Shown piece after piece: positions 1 through 7,132 of a DNA stretch of 21,580 nt. The stretch spans positions 1-21,580 of the forward strand of contig CALJDB010000320.1 of assembly GCA_938023775.1 (NCBI GenBank), in the 5' to 3' direction. A program made the position numbers and the translations under genes. The stretch comes from an uncultured Clostridia bacterium. Its GTDB lineage: Bacteria > Bacillota > Clostridia > Oscillospirales > Oscillospiraceae. Every line of letters starts with the position of its first letter. Position 1 is the first letter of the stretch. The notes under the pieces are model-generated. The model searched no databases. It was not told the DNA's origin and saw only the letters and a list, made by a program, of their open reading frames with translations.

Positions 1-7
1 TCTCCAT
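1..7 (-). CDS. Start of a gene running off the left edge
   Basis: An ATG on the minus strand begins at position 7, with only two codons (Met-Glu) inside the window. It is preceded by a near-perfect ribosome binding site, GAGGAGG (complement of 16-22), with an 8-base spacer. It lies 31 bases after the stop codon of the flavin/FeS reductase, so it is probably the next gene of the same operon. Nothing can be said of its product. Confidence 0.55.
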
Positions 8-38
8 GGAAAGGTCCTCCTCTTTTTCTTTTTTATGT

Positions 39-1988
39 TCAGATGTCGCGCCCGATAAAGTGGCCCTGCGAGACGGCGTGGAACAAGATGTCCGGCTTTA
101 CGCAGTCGCCAAGCTCATAGTAGTACGGTGTGATGCCGCGCAGCTCGTTTCGAACGTCCACACGCGGGGAAAGTCCCGCGGCGCAGAACACGCTGTCGCA
201 GGCGATCATCTCCTCCGCTCCGCCGCAGGAGACCAGAACGCCGCCGTCCCGGATCTCCAGCGCCCTCGTGTTCAGGCGCAGATCCGCCCTGCCCTCGATC
301 TCGCGCCGCAGCCCCTGCTTGTGCCAGAGCGTGGCGTCCACGGCGTAGTCGCCGCGGGATTCGATGAGCGTCACCTCGTGTCCGGAGCGAAGAAGATGCG
401 CCGCCGTTTCGCAGCCGACGAGCCCCGCGCCGATGATCACGACGCGCCGTCCGAGACCGGGGTCCTCCCGGCGCAGGTCGTCGATGTTCTTCACCGTCGG
501 CAGGTCAATGCCCGGAATGGGCGGACGGGCGGGGCGCGCTCCCGCAGCACAGACGAGCGCATCCGGTGCAAACGCCTCCGCCCACTTGCGCGTGACGCGC
601 GTATTGCGGAGAATCTTCACGCCTGCGCGCTCCAGCTCACGCTGCTTCTGACCGGCGTAAGCATACATTTCGCGCTTGAAGGGGACGTGCTCCTCACAGA
701 GAAGCTGACCGCCCAACCGGTCGTGATCGTCGCAGATCGTAACGTCATGTCCGCGCTGCGCCGCGACGAGCGCTGCCTCCATACCGCCCGGTCCGCCGCC
801 AACGACGAGCACGCGCTTGCGCTCGGCTGCGGGCGGCAGCGCATAGGTGTGCTCCAACTCCGCGCCGATGACCGGGTTCACGGCGCAGCGGATGTTGCGC
901 GTCGTAGCGGTCTGATTCAGGCAGAGGAAGCAGCGGATGCAGCGGACGATCTCGTCCTCCCTGCCCGCCGCAGCCTTCAGCGGCAGATAGGGGTCCGCCG
1001 TCAGCGCGCGGCTCATCTCGATCACGTCCGCCTTGCCGGAGGCGAGGATCTCCTCCATCTGCGCCGGGTCGTTCAGTGCGCCGACCGTCGCCACAGGGCA
1101 ATCGACCGCCTGCTTGATGCGCGCGGCAAGATAGACGTTGCGACCGTGCTCCTCGAACATGGACGGGTGGGTGATGACGCAGCTGTCCTCGTCGTCGTGG
1201 ACGCCGGCGGAGACATGGAGCAGGTCCACCTTCGGCGCGAGCAGCTTTGCGATCTCCACGCCCTCGTCGATATCGTAGCCGCCGGGGGTGAACTCCGCAC
1301 CGCTCATCCGGAACTCGATCGGGAAGCCCGGACCGACCGCCTTGCGGATGGCGTCGAGCACCATCAGAGCAAACCGGCAGCGGTTTTCCCGGCTCCCGCC
1401 GAAACGGTCCGTGCGGTGGTTCGTCTTGGGCGACATGAACTGCTGGAGAAGCCAGCCGTGGCCGCCGTGGACGATCACCATGCCGTAGCCGCTGCTTTTC
1501 GCAAGGCGCGCGGCGTCCGCGTAAGCGCGGATGATGGTCTCGATGATCTCCTCCGGCATCTCGAAAATTTCCACGCCGTCGGCAGTGAACTCATGGTCCG
1601 GACCGTAAGGCGGCATGCCGGTGCGGGTGTTCTTGGAGACAAAATTCGCGATGTTGGCGTATTTCCCGCCGTGGCTGAGCTCCATGGAGGCGACTGCCCC
1701 GTGGCGCGTGATGGCGCGCGCCGCCGCCGCGACGGACGGCACAATAGACGGGTCGTCAAGCTGGAGCTTATACGGGTGCATCAGGCCCGTCGGCGTGTGG
1801 ACAATGCCGTCGCCGAGCGTTACGACCGCCGCGCCGCCGCGGGCGCGGAGCTCGTAGAACGCGATGCACTCGCGCTTGAGATACTCGCCGGGGATGACCA
1901 TCGGCGACCCGGTCGGGGAGGCGAAGATGCGGTTGCGGTAAGTCACATTGCCCAGCCGGATGGGCGAGAAAAGATGCGGATAATTCAA
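39..1988 (-). CDS. FMN/FAD/4Fe-4S NADH:flavin oxidoreductase (2-enoate / 2,4-dienoyl-CoA reductase family)
   Basis: This 649-residue protein has the full architecture of the old-yellow-enzyme FeS flavoprotein family (FadH, BaiCD/BaiH, trimethylamine dehydrogenase). An FMN-binding TIM barrel spans about residues 1-340. A cysteine cluster follows at Cys350, 353, 356 and 368 (CX2CX2CX11C, closer to the trimethylamine dehydrogenase spacing than the CX2CX3C of FadH). Next comes a FAD/NAD(P) region with dinucleotide motifs GGGPGG (about 397-402) and GAGLVG (520-525). Such enzymes reduce activated C=C bonds with NAD(P)H in the cytoplasm. The Tyr proton donor of FadH (in its EGYL segment) aligns with Trp179 here (HGGHGWLL), so substrate and proton relay may differ. 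The start is TTG with AAGGAGG (complement of 1997-2003) eight bases upstream. The family call is firm; the substrate is unknown. Confidence 0.93.
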   Translation of the reverse strand: MNYPHLFSPIRLGNVTYRNRIFASPTGSPMVIPGEYLKRECIAFYELRARGGAAVVTLGDGIVHTPTGLMHPYKLQLDDPSIVPSVAAAARAITRHGAVASMELSHGGKYANIANFVSKNTRTGMPPYGPDHEFTADGVEIFEMPEEIIETIIRAYADAARLAKSSGYGMVIVHGGHGWLLQQFMSPKTNHRTDRFGGSRENRCRFALMVLDAIRKAVGPGFPIEFRMSGAEFTPGGYDIDEGVEIAKLLAPKVDLLHVSAGVHDDEDSCVITHPSMFEEHGRNVYLAARIKQAVDCPVATVGALNDPAQMEEILASGKADVIEMSRALTADPYLPLKAAAGREDEIVRCIRCFLCLNQTATTRNIRCAVNPVIGAELEHTYALPPAAERKRVLVVGGGPGGMEAALVAAQRGHDVTICDDHDRLGGQLLCEEHVPFKREMYAYAGQKQRELERAGVKILRNTRVTRKWAEAFAPDALVCAAGARPARPPIPGIDLPTVKNIDDLRREDPGLGRRVVIIGAGLVGCETAAHLLRSGHEVTLIESRGDYAVDATLWHKQGLRREIEGRADLRLNTRALEIRDGGVLVSCGGAEEMIACDSVFCAAGLSPRVDVRNELRGITPYYYELGDCVKPDILFHAVSQGHFIGRDI

Positions 1989-2042
1989 AGCGCGTTCCTC
2001 CTTGCTTTGGTTTTCTGCAAGATATCACGCGATAGCCGGAGC

Positions 2043-2172
2043 TGTAAAATACCAAATTTCGCTGTCCGGCAGCGGCGCGCGAAAAACAGGGAGATGGCAG
2101 GCGGCTATCAAAAAAGGCGATGGACATTCCGTGCCATCGCCCCCGCTCTTTTTTGTAAAATCCCTGTAAAAT
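2043..2172 (+). promoter_or_regulatory. Three copies of TGTAAAAT, candidate operator
   Basis: The octamer TGTAAAAT occurs at 2043-2050, 2154-2161 and 2165-2172, all in the same orientation within the divergent gap between the flavin/FeS reductase and the HAD gene. The last two are 11 bases apart, about one helical turn, as expected for a protein bound to one face of DNA. The pair sits 26-44 bases upstream of the -35 of the rightward promoter. The first copy contains a possible leftward -35 (TTTACA on the minus strand). Binding by a regulator is inference. Confidence 0.35.
2110..2141 (-). terminator. Rho-independent terminator upstream of the leftward reductase gene
   Basis: Read on the minus strand, an 8-bp perfect stem (GGCGATGG / CCATCGCC, arms 2134-2141 and 2116-2123, 10-base loop) is followed directly by six T residues (2115-2110). 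It lies about 120 bases upstream of the leftward reductase gene, with no gene seen reading into it. It may insulate against transcription from the right or act as a leader attenuator. Confidence 0.6.
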
Positions 2173-2197
2173 TTTCCGCTCCGGCGGCGGGGAGCGC

Positions 2198-2227
2198 TTG
2201 ATTTCGGCGGGAAATGCATGGTATCAT
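2198..2227 (+). promoter_or_regulatory. Sigma-A-type promoter for the HAD/permease unit
   Basis: TTGATT (2198-2203) and TATCAT (2222-2227) are separated by 18 bases, each close to consensus. The expected transcript start is near 2234, leaving a short leader that contains the GGAGG ribosome binding site at 2253-2257. Confidence 0.55.
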
Positions 2228-2265
2228 AGGGGAACACTGTAAAGAAATCGACGGAGGACGGACTT

Positions 2266-2925
2266 TTGAAGCGCTTTGACACGGTTTTTTTCGATCTGGA
2301 CGGCACGCTGACGGACCCCGGTCTGGGGATCACGAATTCCGTGCGCTATGCGCTGGAGCGCTTCGGCATTTCCGTTCCGGACCGCAGCGCGCTCTACCGC
2401 TTCATCGGTCCGCCGCTGATGGACTCGTTCCGGGAGTTTTACGGCTTTTCCCACGCCGACGCGGAGGAGGCGGTGCGGCTTTACCGCGTTTATTTCCGCG
2501 AGCAGGGCATGTTTGAAAACGCCGTCTACCCAGGCGTTCCCGCGATGCTCCGCGCCCTGCGCGGGGACGGGCGGCGGCTCATCGTCGCGACGAGCAAGCC
2601 GGAGGAGTTCGCCGTCATGATCATGGACCACTTCGCGCTTTCGCAGTATTTCGACTTCATCGCCGGGGCGGCGATGGACGAGACGCGCACCCAGAAGTGG
2701 GAGGTTATCGACTACGCCGTTTCCCGCGCCGGGATCGCGGACCGCGAAACCGTTCTGATGGTCGGCGACCGGCGGCACGACATTCTCGGCGCGAAGCGCT
2801 GCGCCCTCGGCGGCGCGCTCGGCGTGCTCTACGGCTACGGGGACCGCGCGGAGCTCACCGCCGCGGGAGCTGACGCCCTTGCCGATACAGTGGAGGACGT
2901 CTCCCGGCTCATTCTGGACCAATAA
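2266..2925 (+). CDS. HAD-superfamily phosphatase, phosphoglycolate phosphatase-like
   Basis: A 219-residue haloacid dehalogenase-type hydrolase, usual length for the Gph/PgmB-like subfamily with a helical cap. Motif I is FFDLDGTLTD with nucleophile Asp10 and acid/base Asp12. Motif II is ATSK in the middle of the protein, and the acidic metal-binding motif is VGDRRHD near residue 167. It probably removes phosphate from a small phosphorylated metabolite in the cytoplasm; the substrate cannot be told from sequence. The start is TTG, chosen because GGAGG at 2253-2257 is 8 bases upstream and MKRFDTVFFDLDG is where homologues begin. A permease gene follows after 31 bases, probably in the same transcript. 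Confidence 0.9.
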   Translation: MKRFDTVFFDLDGTLTDPGLGITNSVRYALERFGISVPDRSALYRFIGPPLMDSFREFYGFSHADAEEAVRLYRVYFREQGMFENAVYPGVPAMLRALRGDGRRLIVATSKPEEFAVMIMDHFALSQYFDFIAGAAMDETRTQKWEVIDYAVSRAGIADRETVLMVGDRRHDILGAKRCALGGALGVLYGYGDRAELTAAGADALADTVEDVSRLILDQ

Positions 2926-2956
2926 TTTTTTCATATCAGGAGAAGGAACCAAAACT

Positions 2957-4225
2957 ATGCTCTATGCAATCCTGCTTTTCGCCGCGACCTATGCACTGAT
3001 GCTCTTTTTCCCGAAGCGGCGGCCCTTCATCGCGCTGGGAAGCGCCGTGATCTTCGTCGTGACCGGCATGCTGCCGGTGAAGCTTGTGCTCTCTTATATC
3101 GACTTCAACGTCCTGCTCATGATCGCCGGCACGATGGGCACCGTCGCGCTCGTCATCGCCTCCGGCATGCCCTATCTGCTCTCTGACCTCATCGTGGAGC
3201 GCGTGCCGAACGTGAAGTGGGCGATCGTGGTCCTCTCGCTCTTCGCGGGGATCGTCAGCGCGTTTATCGACAACGTTGCCACCGTGCTCATGATCGCGCC
3301 CATCGCGCTCGCGATGGCGAAGCGGCTGAATATCAGCCCGGTCAGCATGGTCATCTCCATCGCCGTGAGCTCCAATCTTCAGGGCGCGGCGACCCTCGTC
3401 GGTGACACGACGAGCATCCTGCTCGGCGGCTACGCGGGCATGGACTTCATCGACTTTTTCTGGTACAAGGGCGAGCCGGGCATGTTCTTCGCCGTGGAGC
3501 TCGGCGCGGTCATCAGCGCGCTCATCCTGCTCTGGCTGTTCCGGAAGGACACCCAGCCGGTCGAGGCGGGCAAGCGCACCGTCGTGGAGGACAAGGTGCC
3601 GAGCATCCTTCTGCTCGCGACCGTGCTGCTGCTCATTCTCGCCTCGCTCTTTCCGAACCGTCCCGCGCTCACGAACGGCTTCATCTGCGTCGGCATTATG
3701 ATCATCGGCGTCGTGCGTCAGGGGATCCGAAGCCGCAGCTTCAAGGCAATGGCGGCGCCGCTCAAGGAGATCGACTTCGAGACGATCGGACTTCTGCTCG
3801 GACTTTTCGTCGTCATCGGCGGCATTACGGAGATGGGCGTTGTGGACGCGGTCGCGGACCTCTTTACCCACATCGGCGGCGGGAACCTGTTCCTCATCTA
3901 CACCGTCATCGTTTTTGCGAGCGTGCTCATCAGCGCGTTTATCGACAACATCCCCTACGTCGCCACCATGCTCCCCGTGGTGCAGAGCATCGCGACGGAG
4001 ATGGGGCTCGACCCGACCGTGCTCTATTTCGGTCTGCTCTCCGGCGCAACGCTCGGCGGCAACCTCACCCCCATCGGCGCGAGCGCGAACATCACCGGCA
4101 TCGGTCTGCTCCGCAAGGAGGGCTACGAGGTAAAAAACAGCGACTTTATGCGCATCGGCGTCCCGTTTACCATCGCCGCAGTCGTCCCGGCGTATGTCTT
4201 TATCTGGTTTTTTTACGGAGTATAA
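2957..4225 (+). CDS. Ion-transporter-superfamily permease (SLC13 / ArsB / NhaD-like)
   Basis: A 422-residue, strongly hydrophobic inner-membrane protein with about 10-12 predicted membrane segments. It shows the internal two-fold repeat of the ion transporter superfamily: the hairpin motif FIDN occurs at residues 103-106 and again at 328-331. Each is followed by a Gly/Ser/Thr-rich segment (NLQGAATLVGDTTS, and GGNLTPIGASANITG), where Na+ and anionic substrates bind in SLC13/CitT/NhaD relatives. Likely substrates are a dicarboxylate or other anion, or Na+/H+ exchange. The ATG at 2957 is chosen over an upstream in-frame ATG at 2879 because it follows AGGAGAAGGA (2938-2947) and avoids a non-hydrophobic extension overlapping the HAD gene. 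No terminator is visible before the regulator gene that follows. Confidence 0.88.
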   Translation: MLYAILLFAATYALMLFFPKRRPFIALGSAVIFVVTGMLPVKLVLSYIDFNVLLMIAGTMGTVALVIASGMPYLLSDLIVERVPNVKWAIVVLSLFAGIVSAFIDNVATVLMIAPIALAMAKRLNISPVSMVISIAVSSNLQGAATLVGDTTSILLGGYAGMDFIDFFWYKGEPGMFFAVELGAVISALILLWLFRKDTQPVEAGKRTVVEDKVPSILLLATVLLLILASLFPNRPALTNGFICVGIMIIGVVRQGIRSRSFKAMAAPLKEIDFETIGLLLGLFVVIGGITEMGVVDAVADLFTHIGGGNLFLIYTVIVFASVLISAFIDNIPYVATMLPVVQSIATEMGLDPTVLYFGLLSGATLGGNLTPIGASANITGIGLLRKEGYEVKNSDFMRIGVPFTIAAVVPAYVFIWFFYGV

Positions 4226-4293
4226 AAAACCGGCTTCCCGCCGTCAGACGCGGCACTTCACTATTCATTCATCCGAGGTGAACACACCCGACC

Positions 4294-6645
4294 ATGGACA
4301 CGATCATTCTCCGCGAGGGACTGCGGGAGCGGTTTTCCCGCTTTATGGCACGCGGGCGCGTGCTGCTGCTGAGCGCGCCCTGCGGCTTCGGTAAGACGAC
4401 CGCGGCGGAGACACTGCTTGCCGGCGAGCGCGGCGTGGTGCGTCTGCGCGCGGGGGAGTGCGGGGAGCTGCCCGCTCCGGACGGCGACTGGCGTGTTCTG
4501 CTGCTTGACGAGCTTCAGCTCCTCACCGCCGAGCGGGGGCGTGCCGTCCTCTGCGACCTCATCCGCACAGGCGCGGACCGGCGCTTTGTGCTTCTGACCC
4601 GCGGCGCGCCGCCGGACTACCTCGCCGCGTTTCAGTACGCCGGACTGATGGAGGTGCTGACGGCGGAGGATCTGCTCTTTTCGCGCGAGGATACGCGGCG
4701 GCTGCTGGCGGCGCATGGCGTGGAGCTCCCGGACGCGGAGCTCGCCGAGCTCCGGCGCGAGAGCGTCGGATATCCGCTCGGTCTTTCGTTTGCGGCGCGC
4801 GCCCTTGCCGCCGGAGCGGCCTTCGGTCCGACGCTTTTTGCCTCCACGCTCCGCGAGGTGTTTGCCTATTTCGAGACCGAAATCTACCGCCGCTTCGATC
4901 TGCCCGTCCGGCGCTTTTTGCTGGAGGTGGCGCTGTTCCCGCGCTTTGATCTGGAGCTTGCCCGCATCGTGAGCGGAAACGCCGCTGCGGGGGAGACGCT
5001 CGACTGGCTGATGCGCAACACGACCATGTTCCGCCAGAGCGAGGACGGCAGCTACAGCTTCTGGCCGCGCTTCCGGGACTTTCTCGTGTGGGAGCTCGAG
5101 CGGGAATATACGCCCGAAAAGCGCCGCGCGCTCTATGCCCGCGGCGGGCTCTACTACGAGCTGCACGAGAATTACGCCCGCGCGCTCGAATGCTACACCG
5201 CCGGCGACGACCACTCCAAGGTTTCCGAGCTGCTCATCCGCAACGCGGAGCTGCACCCCGGTATGGGGCATTACGACGAAATGGAGCGCTATTACCGCGT
5301 GCTGCCGGAGTCGGAGGTGCTCGCCTCCCCGGCTTTGATGCAGGGAATGAGCATGCTCTGCGCCCTCGGCGGGGACTATGCCGGGTCCGAGCGCTGGTAT
5401 CGGGAGCTTGACCGCTTTGTACGCCGCTGCGGGCGGACGGACGCGGCGGGGCGCCAGGCGCGCGGCCGCCTTGCGTGGCTGGATATCTCGCTGCCCCAGC
5501 GCGGTGTGGATGACCTCAGCGAGCGAATCCCCGCGGTGTTCCGCCTGATGACGAGCCGCGAGGCGGTGCTGCCGCCCTTCTCCGTTACGAGTGCGCTGCC
5601 CTCCATCATGAACGGCGGCAAGGACTTTTCCGACTGGAGCCGCCGGGACGATCTGCTTTATGCAACGCTCCGCGTGCCGGTTGAGGCGCTGCTCGGGCGC
5701 GACGGCGTCGGCGTTGCCGATTGCGCCGCGGCGGAGAGCAAGTTTGAAAAGGGCGAGGATGTTTCCGCGCGGATGCTTTCGCTGGCGTCCCGCCTGCCGG
5801 AGATTCAGCGCAGCGGCACACCGGACATCGAATTTGCTCTCGTGGGACTGCTGGCGCGCAGCCAGATGGACGCCGGAGATCCCGACGACGCACGCGGCAC
5901 GCTCGAGAGCCTGCGCGAGCGCTTCGTCCGCCTCGGTCAGAGCCGCTTTCTGCCGAATCTGGACGCAATGCTCGCCCGCATCGCGCTCCACACCGGAGAT
6001 CTCGACACTGCGGAGGAATGGTACCGCAGAAGCGCGCCGCGCGACCTGCTGGAGCTGAATCTGCTGCGGCGCTATCAATACTTCACGCAGGCGATGGCGG
6101 AGCTGACCGCCGGACGTGCGGACGACGCGCTGCTGACGCTCGCGCCGCTGGAGCGCTACTGCGCCGCCTGCGCGCGGCACATCGACGGCATTCACTTAAA
6201 CGCCCTCACCGCCGTCGCGCTCCACCGTCTCCGGGATGAACGCTGGCGCGAGCGCCTCGGCGCCGCGCTCACCGCGGCGGCGGGTTACGGCTTCGTGCGC
6301 ACGCTCAGCGTTTACGGCGCGGCGCTGCTGCCGCTGCTGGAAAGATCGGGCTGGGCGGGCGACGCGCGCTATCTCCAGCGGCTCACCACCGCGGCGCGGC
6401 GGCGCGCGGGGCTTTACCCGGCGTTTTTGCAGCCGCCGCTCGCCCCGGAGGAGAGCCTGACCCCCACGGAAATGCAGGTGCTCCGCCTCCTCTGCGCCGG
6501 GCGCAGCAATGCCGAGATCGGCGAAGCCCTCGGCATCCGCCTCCCCACCGTCAAGACCCACGTCAGCCACGTCCTCCAGAAGCTCGGCGTCTCCCGCCGG
6601 AGCGAAGCCGAATCCGCGGCGAGACGGCTGTGGCTTATTGAGTAA
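4294..6645 (+). CDS. MalT-type (LuxR/LAL-like) transcriptional activator with N-terminal ATPase
   Basis: A 783-residue regulator with an N-terminal NTPase (Walker A APCGFGKTT, residues 28-36; Walker B RVLLLDELQL, Asp72), a long middle region rich in helical, TPR-like repeats (about 270-700), and a C-terminal LuxR-type helix-turn-helix (about 720-783: TPTEMQVLRLLCAGRSNAEI, then LPTVKTHVSHVLQKL). This is the MalT/STAND plan, in which an inducer and ATP promote oligomerisation and DNA binding. Its position between a permease and a five-gene catabolic operon makes it the obvious candidate activator for this locus. The ATG follows GAGGTG (4275-4280) at a somewhat long spacing of 13. It converges on the cupin gene, with a shared terminator. 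Confidence 0.9.
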   Translation: MDTIILREGLRERFSRFMARGRVLLLSAPCGFGKTTAAETLLAGERGVVRLRAGECGELPAPDGDWRVLLLDELQLLTAERGRAVLCDLIRTGADRRFVLLTRGAPPDYLAAFQYAGLMEVLTAEDLLFSREDTRRLLAAHGVELPDAELAELRRESVGYPLGLSFAARALAAGAAFGPTLFASTLREVFAYFETEIYRRFDLPVRRFLLEVALFPRFDLELARIVSGNAAAGETLDWLMRNTTMFRQSEDGSYSFWPRFRDFLVWELEREYTPEKRRALYARGGLYYELHENYARALECYTAGDDHSKVSELLIRNAELHPGMGHYDEMERYYRVLPESEVLASPALMQGMSMLCALGGDYAGSERWYRELDRFVRRCGRTDAAGRQARGRLAWLDISLPQRGVDDLSERIPAVFRLMTSREAVLPPFSVTSALPSIMNGGKDFSDWSRRDDLLYATLRVPVEALLGRDGVGVADCAAAESKFEKGEDVSARMLSLASRLPEIQRSGTPDIEFALVGLLARSQMDAGDPDDARGTLESLRERFVRLGQSRFLPNLDAMLARIALHTGDLDTAEEWYRRSAPRDLLELNLLRRYQYFTQAMAELTAGRADDALLTLAPLERYCAACARHIDGIHLNALTAVALHRLRDERWRERLGAALTAAAGYGFVRTLSVYGAALLPLLERSGWAGDARYLQRLTTAARRRAGLYPAFLQPPLAPEESLTPTEMQVLRLLCAGRSNAEIGEALGIRLPTVKTHVSHVLQKLGVSRRSEAESAARRLWLIE

Positions 6646-6653
6646 TAAAAAGC

Positions 6654-6687
6654 ATCCGGACCGGAGCCAAACGGCTCCGGTCCGGAT
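6654..6687. terminator. Strong bidirectional terminator
   Basis: A perfect 15-bp GC-rich stem (left arm 6654-6668, right arm 6673-6687, loop AAAC) is flanked by an A-rich tract on the left and ACTTTTTG on the right. It can stop both the rightward regulator transcript and the leftward five-gene operon, whose last stop codon is at 6704. Confidence 0.9.
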
Positions 6688-6703
6688 ACTTTTTGCTTTA
6701 TTT

Positions 6704-7102
6704 TTACAGCTTTTCCCAGTTGAGGTGCCCAACGTCCGTGACGCGGGGGCTCTGGGGGCGCTCGGTCGCCTTGGGGCAGAAGATCTCGATGACCTTCAGG
6801 TCCTCGCTGGAATCCGTGCGGGACTGGATGCCGTGGGGGACATTGGGCGGCACGACCATCATGCAGCCGGCGGATAGCTCGTAATACTCGTCGCCGCACC
6901 AGAAGTTGGCTTTGCCTGCCGTGATCATGATGATCTGCTCATAGTCCGTGTGGGTGTGGGTCATGCTCTCCGGGTTGGAAAAAATCTCGGAATACTGGAT
7001 GGTCAGCTTCTCCGAGCCCTGAAAGATCCAGCTGCGTCCGCCGGGACGGCTGGTGTCCGGCTGGGTCTCGTGGGTATCGAACAGAATGGGTTTCTCGCTC
7101 AT
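6704..7102 (-). CDS. Single-domain cupin protein
   Basis: A 132-residue protein with one cupin (double-stranded beta-helix) domain. Motif 1 is HTHTDYE, giving metal ligands His49, His51 and Glu55, followed by ITAGKANFW. Motif 2 is VVPPNVPHG, giving His90. All four expected metal-binding residues are present, so it is probably a metalloprotein: an isomerase, a sugar- or acid-modifying enzyme, or a small-molecule sensor. It is the last gene of the operon headed by the glycyl-radical-enzyme homologue, 30 bases after the second flavin/FeS reductase, with GAGAGGAG as ribosome binding site. Its specific reaction is not recognisable. Confidence 0.88.
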   Translation of the reverse strand: MSEKPILFDTHETQPDTSRPGGRSWIFQGSEKLTIQYSEIFSNPESMTHTHTDYEQIIMITAGKANFWCGDEYYELSAGCMMVVPPNVPHGIQSRTDSSEDLKVIEIFCPKATERPQSPRVTDVGHLNWEKL

Positions 7103-7132
7103 TTTTTTGTTTCTCCTCTCAGGTTGTTTTTT

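Noticed and set aside
2224-3871. Minus-strand frames opposite the HAD and permease genes
   Set aside because: They are rich in His/Asp/Glu/Arg, the mirror of hydrophobic membrane codons, with no family match.
4261-6195. A 644-codon minus-strand frame
   Set aside because: It is antisense to the MalT-type regulator, is compositionally biased, and has no recognisable domain or ribosome binding site.
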